NCBI RefSeq assembly: GCF_036226665.1
Contig: NZ_CP109007.1
Coordinates: forward strand, 8,238,281-8,302,280
Reading direction: 5' to 3'
DNA from: Streptomyces sp. NBC_00691
Lineage (GTDB): Bacteria > Actinomycetota > Actinomycetes > Streptomycetales > Streptomycetaceae
Length of the DNA: 64,000 nucleotides
Shown here in pieces: positions 18,599 through 26,691 of the stretch; positions within the stretch are counted from its first letter, which is position 1, and the number at the start of each line of letters is the position of its first letter. The notes under the pieces were generated by a model. It was not told the DNA's origin and did not search any database. It saw only the letters and a program-made list of their open reading frames with translations. Made by a program: the position numbers and the translations under genes.

Positions 18599-19684
18599 AT
18601 GACGACCAAGCACCCTCATCAGATCCTCCCGCCCGTCTCGGAGCCCTTCGGCCGGCTGGCCGACGGCACCGAGATCCGCCGCTGGTCCCTGGGGAACGGT
18701 GGCACGAGACTCTCCGTACTCAGCTACGGGGGCATCGTGCAGTCTCTGGAGACACCCGACCGGCACGGGCGGCACGCGAACGTGTCCCTCGGGTTCGGCA
18801 GTCTCGACGGCTACCTCGCCTCCGACGGCTTCCTCGGCGCGCTCGTCGGCCGCTACGGCAACCGCATCGCGGAGAGCCAGTTCAAGCTCGACGGGACCCG
18901 CCACTTCCTGTCCGCCGCCGGAGGCAAGCACACGCTTCACGGCGGAGCGGACGGTTTCGACCGACGAGTGTGGACGGTCCACGGCTTCGCCAGGGGCGGC
19001 GACGTCGGTCTCATCCTGACCCTGACCAGCCCCGACGGGGACATGGGCTTTCCCGGCGCCCTCCGGGTCCGGGTGGTGTACACCCTCACCGCGTCCGGCG
19101 CCTGGCGCGTCGACTACGAGGCCGTCACCGACAAGCCCACCGTCGTGAACCTCACCAGCCACGTGTACTGGAATCTCGCCGGTGAATCCTCCGGATCCGC
19201 TCTCGACCACGAGCTGTCACTCGCCGCGTCCAGGATGACCCCCGTCCGCACCGGACTGATACCGACCGGGCGGCTGGCGCCCGTGGCCGGCACGCCCTTC
19301 GACTTCCGCAGGCCCACACCGGTCGGGTCGAGGATCGACGCCGACTCGCCGCAACTGCGGCACGCCGGCGGTTACGACCACAACTGGGTGCTGGACAAGG
19401 GGGTCACGGCCACACCCCGGCCCGCGGCCACGCTGAGGGATCCCGGATCGGGGCGCGTCATGCGCGTCTCGACCACCGAGCCCGGGATCCAGTTCTACTC
19501 CGGCAACTCCCTCGACGGCTCGCCCGTGGGCAGCGGTGGGCGGGCATACCGGCGCCGCGACGGCCTGTGCCTGGAAACCCAGCACTTCCCCGACGCCCCC
19601 AACCAGCCCGCGTTCCCGAGCACGGTGCTGCGGCCGGGCGAGGCCTACCGGTCCTCCACCGTGCACGCCTTCGCCGTGACGTGA
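18599..19684 (+). CDS. galM: aldose 1-epimerase (mutarotase)
   Basis: A 361-residue GalM-type enzyme that interconverts alpha and beta anomers of aldoses. Family landmarks are present: LSYGGIVQSLETPDRHGR, the substrate loop GRYGNRIAESQF, HTLHGG with its catalytic histidine, NLTSHVYWNLAG, YDHNWVLD and a final CLETQHFPDAPNQPAFPS. The ATG at 18599 follows CCGAGAG and gives the normal length. Lying between two xylanolytic genes, it probably supplies the xylose anomer preferred by xylose isomerase. No signal peptide is evident. Confidence 0.9.
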   Translation: MTTKHPHQILPPVSEPFGRLADGTEIRRWSLGNGGTRLSVLSYGGIVQSLETPDRHGRHANVSLGFGSLDGYLASDGFLGALVGRYGNRIAESQFKLDGTRHFLSAAGGKHTLHGGADGFDRRVWTVHGFARGGDVGLILTLTSPDGDMGFPGALRVRVVYTLTASGAWRVDYEAVTDKPTVVNLTSHVYWNLAGESSGSALDHELSLAASRMTPVRTGLIPTGRLAPVAGTPFDFRRPTPVGSRIDADSPQLRHAGGYDHNWVLDKGVTATPRPAATLRDPGSGRVMRVSTTEPGIQFYSGNSLDGSPVGSGGRAYRRRDGLCLETQHFPDAPNQPAFPSTVLRPGEAYRSSTVHAFAVT

Positions 19685-19697
19685 GGGGTCTGCCGTG

Positions 19698-19746
19698 GGG
19701 CATGGAGGCGCCCCGCCGGGAATCCCGGCGGGGCGCCTCCATGCCC
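19698..19746. terminator. bidirectional terminator between convergent genes
   Basis: A very long near-perfect stem (about 19698-19721 paired with 19723-19746) lies between the stops of galM (rightward) and the GH10 xylanase (leftward), and can end both transcripts. Confidence 0.9.
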
Positions 19747-19773
19747 GGAGAGCGGCGGCTCGCCGCCGCGCGG

Positions 19774-20859
19774 TCACCGGCGGCGGCGCTCGGCGAGCTC
19801 GTCGCGGACCGCCTCGAACGCCGGCTTGGCGGCGTACTCCTCGTCCATCAGGTTCGCGGCGCCCTGCCCGTCGAACGTGTCCGGAACCCACGAGTACTTG
19901 TCCGTGAAGCCCCAGACGGTGAAGGAAGTGCAGCGGCGCACGTTCAGGCAGGCGTCGAGCAGCCTGCGGTAGTCGTCGGCCTGGCGGGCGAGCTTGGCCG
20001 CGTCGGCCGGGAGCGTCATCCGGATGTCGACCTCGGTGAAGGCCGACTGCATGCCGAGCCCGGCGAAGCGCTCCAGGTTGGCCTGCACGTCGCTGGGGAA
20101 GCCGTACCCGATGTCCAGGTGACCCTGGATGCCGAAGCCGTGGACGGGCACACCCTCGCGACGGAGTCGGACCGCCAGGTCGTAGTACGCGGTGGACTTG
20201 GGGTTGATGCCCTCGACGTTGTAGTCGTTGAAGAAGAGCTTGGCCTGAGGGTCGGCGGCATGTGCCCAGCGGAACGCGTCGGCGATGTAGGAAGGACCGA
20301 GCTTCTCCAGCCACAGCGACTTGCGCAGCGTCCCGTCCTCGTCGAAGACCTCGTTGACGACGTCCCACTGGTAGATCTTGCCCCTGAAATGCTTCATCTG
20401 CGTGGTGATGTGGGCGCGCAGGACCTGCCGCAGCTCGGCGGCGTCGATCGAGCCGTCGGCGACGCCCTGGGTGAGCCAGGCGGGGAGCTGGTTGTGCCAC
20501 AGCAGGGTGTGCCCCCGCACGGCCTGCCCGTTGTGCTGGGCGAAGTTCACCAGGGCATCGGCCGCGGCCCAGTCGTAGACGCCGCGCTCGGGCTCCACCG
20601 CCTCCCACTTCATGACGTTCTCGGCAGTTACGGAGTCGAACTGGCGGGCGGTGAGAGTGCGGTAGCGGTCGTCCGACGCGAGGGCCGCGGTGTCGACGGC
20701 CGTGCCGATCCGCAGATCCTGGCGCGCGGCGAGCTTGCGCAAGGTGGTGCCGTGACCGGCCGGGGGACCGCCGAACGCCGACGCGGACGGAGCAGCGCCG
20801 AGCACGATGAGGACGGCGGTGGCCGCCGAGGCGGCGCGCCGGAACGATCTTGACGCCAT
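19774..20859 (-). CDS. secreted GH10 endo-1,4-beta-xylanase
   Basis: A 361-residue exported xylanase that cuts the beta-1,4-xylan backbone. A signal peptide (about 1-28, ending PSASA) precedes a single GH10 domain. Glu170 in QWDVVNEVF is the expected acid/base and Glu276 in FTEVDIRM the nucleophile. MKWEAVEPERG and RGHTLLWHNQLPAW are also typical. There is no C-terminal carbohydrate-binding module, so it is a compact xylanase. The ATG at 20859 follows GAAGGAG. A CGAAA-N3-TTTCG palindrome lies about 290 bases upstream. Confidence 0.95.
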   Translation of the reverse strand: MASRSFRRAASAATAVLIVLGAAPSASAFGGPPAGHGTTLRKLAARQDLRIGTAVDTAALASDDRYRTLTARQFDSVTAENVMKWEAVEPERGVYDWAAADALVNFAQHNGQAVRGHTLLWHNQLPAWLTQGVADGSIDAAELRQVLRAHITTQMKHFRGKIYQWDVVNEVFDEDGTLRKSLWLEKLGPSYIADAFRWAHAADPQAKLFFNDYNVEGINPKSTAYYDLAVRLRREGVPVHGFGIQGHLDIGYGFPSDVQANLERFAGLGMQSAFTEVDIRMTLPADAAKLARQADDYRRLLDACLNVRRCTSFTVWGFTDKYSWVPDTFDGQGAANLMDEEYAAKPAFEAVRDELAERRRR

Positions 20860-21148
20860 GGATGGCTCCTTCGTGAGAGGGATCGGCCGGGGGAGGACCG
20901 TCGGCGACGGGGAGGCCGACACGGCCCTGGCCCGCTCCGCGAGCGGGCTGTGGCGGCGTGCCGACACGTCACCGAAACTTCCGCTGCTCCTCCCGGTTGT
21001 GGCGGAGGAGGTGCCGGCCGAGGACGGCCGACGGCGGGCTGGACCTTCACCTGCAGAGGTGGCTACCAGTCCGGAAATTCGGGCAGGGAGCCTCTGTGGT
21101 TCAGATCTTGAGGGATGCCACCGCTTCGAAACAATGGTGCGGATGAAA

Positions 21149-21161
21149 CGAAAACCTTTCG
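21149..21161. promoter_or_regulatory. CGAAA-N3-TTTCG operator upstream of GH10 xylanase
   Basis: The perfect palindrome CGAAAACCTTTCG lies between the end of xylB and the leftward xylanase gene. It is the second of three such sites in the island. The distance to the xylanase start implies a leader of some 250 bases or a second, unseen promoter. Confidence 0.6.
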
Positions 21162-21204
21162 GTTCACATGGGCTCCGCCCTCCTCGGATGTGAGGATCCC
21201 GCTC

Positions 21205-22686
21205 TCAGTGAACGTCGCGCACCAGGCCGGAGGCGCCGGCGAGGACGCCTTCCAGGCGGTGCCACGCGGCCTCGTCGCGTACCCGCGCGGGCAGCTCTGC
21301 TCCACGGCCGGCTCCCCATGAGGTGGCCACCCGCACGGGATCGTCTCCCCATGCGGCTCCCGCGGCGAGTGCGGCCGCGCCCGAGGCGACCAGCTCACCA
21401 GCCTGCGGAAGGACCAGCGGCCGCCCCGAGAGTCTGCGGATCGTCTCGACCCACGTGCGCCCCCTCGCCCCACCGCCGATCAGTCGCAGGGGCCGCTCGC
21501 GCACCGCCGGGCCCGCCGGATCGAGGTTCGCCACGGCGTGGAGGTCGTCCAGGGTCCGCAGGAGGCTGAACGCAGCCCCCTCGTAGGCGGCGCCGAGGAT
21601 CTGCCGCGGCGTGGTGGCGTGGCGGAGGCCCGTGAGAAGGCCGGAGGCGTGGGGGAGGTCGGGGGAGCGCTCGCCGTCCAGGTAGGGCAGCATGACGGTC
21701 TCTCCGCCGGGCTCCGCGTCCTCGCGGCCGAGTCCGAGGAGGTCGGCGACCTTGTCGACCGCCAGCGTGCAGTTGAGCGTGCAGCCGAGCGGGAGGTACG
21801 TGCCGTCGGCGCCGGCGAAACCGGCGAGCGCGGCCGTGGCCGGCCGGTTCCGGGTCGAGGCGAAGACGGTGCCCGACGTCCCGAGGCTGATGACCGGGTG
21901 GTCGAGCAGGCCCTCGGCTCCCAGCCCCAGCCCCACGGCTGCCGCCATGTTGTCCCCCGTCCCCGCGGCTACCGCGATGCCGGGCCGCAATCCCAGGCAC
22001 TCGGCTGCCCGTGCGGTCAGCGATCCGACCCGCTCAGCCCCGCCCGCGGCGACCGTGGGCAGCAGCGCGGCGTCCAGACCGATCAGGTCGAGCAGGTCGC
22101 GGTCGTAGGCGCGGATGCGTGTGGAGTACCAGCTCGTGCCCGAGGCGTCGCCCGGGTCGGTAGCCGCCGCGCCCGAGAGACGCTCGGTGAGGAAGTCGTG
22201 GGGGAGCCGGACGGCCGCCGCGCGGTCGGCCGTCTCGGGCTCGTGCTCACGGAGCCACTGCCACTTGGTCGCGGTCATGGACGCGACGGGAACGGACCCG
22301 GTCCGCTCCAGCCACGCGGCCGGGCCGCCCAGGGCCTCGGTCAGCGCCATCGCCTGCGGCGCGGAGCGCGTGTCGTTCCACAGCATCGCCGGCCTCAGCG
22401 GCCGGCCGGCGGCGTCGAGAACCACCAGGCCGTGCTGCTGTCCGGCCACCGCGATGCCGGCGACCGCGGACGGGGCGACTCCCGACTCGGTCAGGGCCGC
22501 GCCTACGGACGCGCGCAGCGCGTCCCACCAGCTCTCGGGATCCGACTCGCGGGCGCCGGCTTCGCCGCGTACGGCGTGCGGGGCGCGGCCGACGGCCAGG
22601 ATCCGGCCGCTATGGGCGTCGACGACAGCGGTCTTCGTGGACTGCGTCGAGCTGTCCACACCGAGAACTACAGGAGTGATCGGCAC
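21205..22686 (-). CDS. xylB: xylulokinase
   Basis: A 493-residue FGGY-family sugar kinase that phosphorylates D-xylulose to xylulose 5-phosphate. The N-terminal ATPase motif VVLGVDSSTQSTKTAVVDAH, GIAVAGQQHGLVVLDAAGRP, the metal/substrate region LWNDTRS and the second phosphate loop GTSGTVFAST are all present. Near the C-terminus GGGARGRTWVETIRRLSGRP forms the adenosine site. The gene starts at a GTG and is divergent from xylA across a 201-base gap, the classical Streptomyces xylA/xylB arrangement. Confidence 0.95.
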   Translation of the reverse strand: MPITPVVLGVDSSTQSTKTAVVDAHSGRILAVGRAPHAVRGEAGARESDPESWWDALRASVGAALTESGVAPSAVAGIAVAGQQHGLVVLDAAGRPLRPAMLWNDTRSAPQAMALTEALGGPAAWLERTGSVPVASMTATKWQWLREHEPETADRAAAVRLPHDFLTERLSGAAATDPGDASGTSWYSTRIRAYDRDLLDLIGLDAALLPTVAAGGAERVGSLTARAAECLGLRPGIAVAAGTGDNMAAAVGLGLGAEGLLDHPVISLGTSGTVFASTRNRPATAALAGFAGADGTYLPLGCTLNCTLAVDKVADLLGLGREDAEPGGETVMLPYLDGERSPDLPHASGLLTGLRHATTPRQILGAAYEGAAFSLLRTLDDLHAVANLDPAGPAVRERPLRLIGGGARGRTWVETIRRLSGRPLVLPQAGELVASGAAALAAGAAWGDDPVRVATSWGAGRGAELPARVRDEAAWHRLEGVLAGASGLVRDVH

Positions 22687-22887
22687 GGGGTACCTCGCAG
22701 GGGAAGCGAATTTGGAAGGTGGAACAACAAATTAGGCTGCATGCATCGGTGCACGTCAAGGGGGTGTCCGAGGCTGTTCGAGGCTCTGTTGGGGGCGGTC
22801 AGGGCTTGCCCACGCCTCCGAGGTCGACTATTAGTTTGGCGACACAACAAATCCGCGCGCTGCGGCAGTACGTCACGGGAGCACCCC
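22687..22887. promoter_or_regulatory. xylB-xylA divergent control region
   Basis: This 201-base gap must hold both promoters and is much more A/T-rich than its flanks. ACAACAAAT occurs twice (about 22724 and 22844), each adjacent to a TTAG element (AAATTAGG; CTATTAGTTTGG). The second copy reads ATTAGTTTG...CAACAAAT, a rough inverted repeat. These are candidate operators for the ROK regulator downstream of xylA. Confidence 0.5.
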
Positions 22888-24057
22888 ATGTCGAACCCCT
22901 TCACCCCCACCCCTGAGGACCGTTTCACCTTCGGCCTGTGGACCGTCGGCTGGCAGGGCCGCGATCCCTTCGGCGACGCCACCCGCCCCGCGCTCGACCC
23001 GGTCGAGTCGGTCGAGCGGCTGGCCGGGCTCGGGGCGTACGGCGTCACCTTCCACGACGACGACCTGATCCCCTTCGGCGCGTCCGACGCCGAGCGCGAC
23101 GCGGTCGTGAAGCGGTTCCGGGACGCCCTCGACCGCACCGGCCTGACGGTCCCGATGGCCACGACGAACCTCTTCACCCACCCGGTCTTCAAGGACGGCG
23201 GCCTTACCGCCAATGACCGGGACGTGCGCCGTTACGCGCTGCGCAAGACGATCCGCAACATCGACCTGGCCGTCGAGCTCGGCGCCACCACTTACGTCGC
23301 CTGGGGCGGGCGCGAGGGCGCCGAGTCGGGCGCGGCCAAGGACGTGCGGGTGGCCCTGGACCGGATGAAGGAAGCCTTCGACCTGCTGGGCCAGTACGTC
23401 ACCGAGCAGGGGTACGACCTGCGGTTCGCGATCGAGCCGAAGCCGAACGAGCCGCGGGGCGACATCCTCCTGCCCACCATCGGTCACGCCCTGGCCTTCA
23501 TCGAGCGCCTGGAGCGGCCCGAGCTGGTCGGCGTCAACCCGGAGACGGGCCATGAGCAGATGGCGGGGCTCAACTTCCCGCACGGGATCGCGCAGGCGCT
23601 GTGGGCGGGCAAGCTCTTCCACATCGACCTGAACGGCCAGTCCGGCATCAAGTACGACCAGGACTTCCGCTTCGGGGCGGGCGATCTGCGTCAGGCGTTC
23701 TGGCTGGTGGACCTGCTGGAGTCGGCCGGGTACGAGGGTCCGCGCCACTTCGACTTCAAGCCGGTGCGGACGGACGGCTTCGACGGCGTGTGGGAGTCCG
23801 CGAAGAACTGCATGCGCAACTACCTGATCCTCAAGGAGCGCGCGGCGGCCTTCCGCGCCGACCCGGACGTCCAGGAGGCCCTGGCCGCCTCGGGTCTGCC
23901 CGAACTCGCCGTCCCCACGGCCGCCGACGGCCTCGCGGGGCTGCTCGCCGACCCGACCGCGTTCGAGACCTTTGACGTGAACGCGGCCGCGAGCCGCTCG
24001 ATGGCCTTCGAGCGGCTCGACCAGCTGGCCCTGGAGCACCTGCTCGGCGTCCGCTGA
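22888..24057 (+). CDS. xylA: xylose isomerase
   Basis: A 389-residue TIM-barrel isomerase converting D-xylose to D-xylulose (and glucose to fructose). The sequence is very close to classical Streptomyces enzymes: FTFGLWTVGWQGRDPFGDAT, the catalytic His in VTFHDDDLIPFG, TTYVAWGGREGAES, the metal-binding Glu/Lys in AIEPKPNEPRGD, NPETGHEQMAGLNF and HIDLNGQSGIKYDQD. Length matches the family. It feeds XylB, encoded divergently. The start has a GGGAG ribosome site. Confidence 0.97.
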   Translation: MSNPFTPTPEDRFTFGLWTVGWQGRDPFGDATRPALDPVESVERLAGLGAYGVTFHDDDLIPFGASDAERDAVVKRFRDALDRTGLTVPMATTNLFTHPVFKDGGLTANDRDVRRYALRKTIRNIDLAVELGATTYVAWGGREGAESGAAKDVRVALDRMKEAFDLLGQYVTEQGYDLRFAIEPKPNEPRGDILLPTIGHALAFIERLERPELVGVNPETGHEQMAGLNFPHGIAQALWAGKLFHIDLNGQSGIKYDQDFRFGAGDLRQAFWLVDLLESAGYEGPRHFDFKPVRTDGFDGVWESAKNCMRNYLILKERAAAFRADPDVQEALAASGLPELAVPTAADGLAGLLADPTAFETFDVNAAASRSMAFERLDQLALEHLLGVR

Positions 24058-24143
24058 TCAGCCGGGACAATCGAAGCCGAGGCAGGCCCGGGGAAGAGGC
24101 AGGCCTCGGCGTTCCCCGTCCAGTCGCCCCCCGGGAGTCCACC

Positions 24144-25403
24144 GTGTCCTCAAGCGCCGACAAGACGATCCCTTCCTCGGGCGGCCCGATGGACCAGCTG
24201 GCGGTGCGGCGCGCCAACCTCGCTCTGGTCCTGAGGGAGGTCTGGTCGTCCGACGCCTCCTCCCGCGCCGCCGTGGCCCGGCGCACCGGTCTGACCCGCC
24301 CCACGGTCTCCAGCCTCGTGAACGAACTGTTCGAACGCGGCCTGGTGCGGGAAACGGACCTTCAGCAGGACGGTTCGGTGGGCCGGCCCGGACGGAAGCT
24401 CGAACTCGACGGCAGTACGGTCGCTGCTCTGGGCCTGGAGATCAACTCCCGTTACCTGGCTGCCTGCACCGTCGACCTGGCAGGACGGACGATCCAGGAA
24501 AGACGGATCGTCCACGACGGAACCCGGGAGAGTGCCGCCGACACGATCCGCGCCGTCGCCTGGCTCACGGCCCGGCTCATCGAGCGTGCCGGGCGTTCCG
24601 GGATCCGCGTGGTCGGCGTGGGCGTCGCTGTTCCGGGTCCGGTGGAAGTCACCACCGGCCGGGTTCGCGCCGCCCCCAACCTGCGCTGGAACGATGTTCC
24701 CGTCGGCGACCTGCTGCGCACCGAGGCAGGACTGGCCGACGGCATGAGCGTCGTGGTCGACAACGAGGCGAACCTCGCCGCCCTCGCCGAGTGGGAGCGG
24801 GCGCATCCCGGCGTCAGCGACCTCATGTACGTGACGGGTGAGGCGGGCATGGGGGCCGGCATCGTCGCGGGCGGACAGCTGCTGCGGGGCGCGTCAGGCT
24901 TCAGTGGTGAGCTGGGGCACGTGCAGATCGACCCGGCAGGAGCTCGCTGTGCCTGCGGGCGCGCAGGATGCGTGGAGACGAAGGTCGCACTGCCCGCGGC
25001 CCTGGACCTGGCCGCGCCGGACCTCGTGCGACCTGCGGCTGGTACCCCCGACGCGGCCTGGGGGCCGCAGGAGCAGACCGTGGAGCTGGCACGCCGGGCA
25101 GCCGCGGGTGACCCCAAGGCCCTGGCGGGCCTGGACGAGATCGGACGGTGGCTCGGGAAGGGGCTCTCAATCCCCGTGAACCTCCTCAACCCGGAGGTCG
25201 TCGTCCTCGGCGGCTACTTCGCCGCAGTCGCGCCTTACCTCCTGCCTGCGGCCATGCGGGAGATGCGGAGCCGGGTCGTGGCCGGTGACGCGGCCCTGTG
25301 CCGCGTCACCGGATCGACGCTCGGCTTCACCGCCGCCGTGCGCGGTGCCGCCGGCGTCATCGTGAAGGAGGTCTTCGCCGACCCGACCCGCGTGTCCCGG
25401 TGA
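24144..25403 (+). CDS. xylR: ROK-family transcriptional regulator (XylR-like)
   Basis: A 419-residue repressor. The N-terminal winged helix-turn-helix is SRAAVARRTGLTRPTVSSLV. A ROK domain follows, with the zinc motif CACGRAGCVE and sugar-binding GEAGMGAGIVAGG and GFSGELGH. It lies 86 bases downstream of xylA and faces the same way, as xylR does in many actinomycetes. Family knowledge predicts D-xylose as effector and the xylA/xylB gap as target. A GTG start is used; the ATG at 24189 is an alternative. Confidence 0.85.
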   Translation: MSSSADKTIPSSGGPMDQLAVRRANLALVLREVWSSDASSRAAVARRTGLTRPTVSSLVNELFERGLVRETDLQQDGSVGRPGRKLELDGSTVAALGLEINSRYLAACTVDLAGRTIQERRIVHDGTRESAADTIRAVAWLTARLIERAGRSGIRVVGVGVAVPGPVEVTTGRVRAAPNLRWNDVPVGDLLRTEAGLADGMSVVVDNEANLAALAEWERAHPGVSDLMYVTGEAGMGAGIVAGGQLLRGASGFSGELGHVQIDPAGARCACGRAGCVETKVALPAALDLAAPDLVRPAAGTPDAAWGPQEQTVELARRAAAGDPKALAGLDEIGRWLGKGLSIPVNLLNPEVVVLGGYFAAVAPYLLPAAMREMRSRVVAGDAALCRVTGSTLGFTAAVRGAAGVIVKEVFADPTRVSR

Positions 25404-25477
25404 TGTGCGGCCCGCGCCCGTCCACGTCGTGCTCACCGCGGCGCGGGCGGGCTGGGTTGACCGACCGGGCCGGATCG

Positions 25478-26539
25478 TCAGACCGCGCCGCGGGCGGAGG
25501 GTAGGGACGAGGCGGCGGCCGGGTTCTCGGGCGGCGGGGCCGTGCTGTTCCTGACGACGAGGCTGGTCGCGAGTTCCAGGCGGGTGACCACGGGCTCGCC
25601 CGCCCGCAGGTGCAACAGCATCTGCACGGCCTCCTCACCCATCGCGCGCAGCGGCTGGTGGACGGTGGTGAGGGCGGGGCTCGACCAGCGCGCGACCATC
25701 ACGTCGTCGTACCCGACCACGGACAGGTCCTCGGGGACGCGCAGGCCGCGGACTCGGGCCGCCTCCAGGACGCCCAGCGCCTGGAGGTCGCTGCCGGCGA
25801 AGATCGCCGTGGGCCGGTCCGGCAGTGCCAGCAGCTCCAGGGCGTGGGCGTAGCCGCCCTCGACGTGGAAGTCGCCGAAGCGGATCAGAGCCGCATCGAC
25901 GGGAATCCCGGCCATGCCGAGGGCCGAGCGGTAGCCGTCGAGGCGCGCGAGGGAGCAGAGAATGTCCTCGGGGCCGGTGATGATGCCGATGCGGCGGTGT
26001 TGGAGGTCGATGAGGTGGCGGGTGGCGGCAACGCCACCCGCCCAGTTCGCCGAGCCCACGGAGGGCACGTCGGGTTCGGGGTCGCCCGCCGGGTCGATGA
26101 TCACGAAGGGGATGGAGCGGGACCCCAACTGCTGTTTGACCTCGTCGGGGAGAGAGGAGAAGACGAGCACGACGCCGATGGGGCGGCGCTGCAGCACGCC
26201 CTCGATCCAGTCGGCCGACGGGGCGTGCCGCGTGCCGCTCTCGGTGAGGACCACGCTGGCCTGGTGCGCCTTGGCGAGGTTCTCGACGCCCCGGATCAGC
26301 TCCATCGACCAGACGCTGTCGAGCTCGTGGAAGACGAGCTCGATGAGGGGCGCCTCGCCGGCCGCGCGGGTGGTCCTGCGGTACGAGTGCGCCTCAAGCA
26401 GCGACTCCACCTTGCTCCGGGTGCGGGGCGAGACGTCCTGCCGTCCGTTGAGGACTTTCGAAACTGTCGAAAGAGATACTCCGGCCTTCTGAGCCACCTC
26501 GGCCAGGGTGATCCGCCTGTGCCCCTCGTCATCACGCAT
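25478..26539 (-). CDS. bxlR: LacI-family repressor of the bxl operon
   Basis: A LacI/GalR regulator of about 353 residues. The N-terminal helix-turn-helix and hinge are RITLAEVAQKAGVSLSTVSK and VLNGRQDVSPRTRSKVESLL, followed by a periplasmic-binding-protein-like effector domain. It is divergent from bxlEFGA, as BxlR is in S. thermoviolaceus, where it represses xylobiose uptake genes until xylobiose binds. A 7-5-7 palindrome (26455-26473) lies inside its own first codons. The inner ATG at 26539 gives the usual LacI N-terminus. Confidence 0.85.
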   Translation of the reverse strand: MRDDEGHRRITLAEVAQKAGVSLSTVSKVLNGRQDVSPRTRSKVESLLEAHSYRRTTRAAGEAPLIELVFHELDSVWSMELIRGVENLAKAHQASVVLTESGTRHAPSADWIEGVLQRRPIGVVLVFSSLPDEVKQQLGSRSIPFVIIDPAGDPEPDVPSVGSANWAGGVAATRHLIDLQHRRIGIITGPEDILCSLARLDGYRSALGMAGIPVDAALIRFGDFHVEGGYAHALELLALPDRPTAIFAGSDLQALGVLEAARVRGLRVPEDLSVVGYDDVMVARWSSPALTTVHQPLRAMGEEAVQMLLHLRAGEPVVTRLELATSLVVRNSTAPPPENPAAASSLPSARGAV

Positions 26540-26606
26540 CCGAGCAGCATAAAGCACACTCTCGACGACCCTCGGCGTCACGTTTCCATAACGCCCCTAC
26601 GGAGGG

Positions 26607-26677
26607 TTGACCTGTTCGGGACCCCCGGCTTAGCGTCCCGCACATGAAGTTTCGGAAACAGAACCGAAACTGTTTCG
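26607..26677 (+). promoter_or_regulatory. bxlE promoter and operators
   Basis: A -35 box TTGACC (26607-26612) and a -10-like TAGCGT (26631-26636) are 18 bases apart. Just downstream lie GTTTCGGAAAC (26649-26659) and the perfect palindrome CGAAACTGTTTCG (26665-26677), 14 bases before the bxlE ATG. A repressor bound there would sit on the transcription start, consistent with BxlR repression. Confidence 0.7.
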
Positions 26678-26691
26678 AAAAGTGAGGCGCG

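Noticed and set aside
21538..22887. Long upstream extension of the xylA frame across xylB
   Set aside because: Xylose isomerases start at MSNPFTPTPEDRF, with a ribosome site at 22880. The extension is antisense to xylB.
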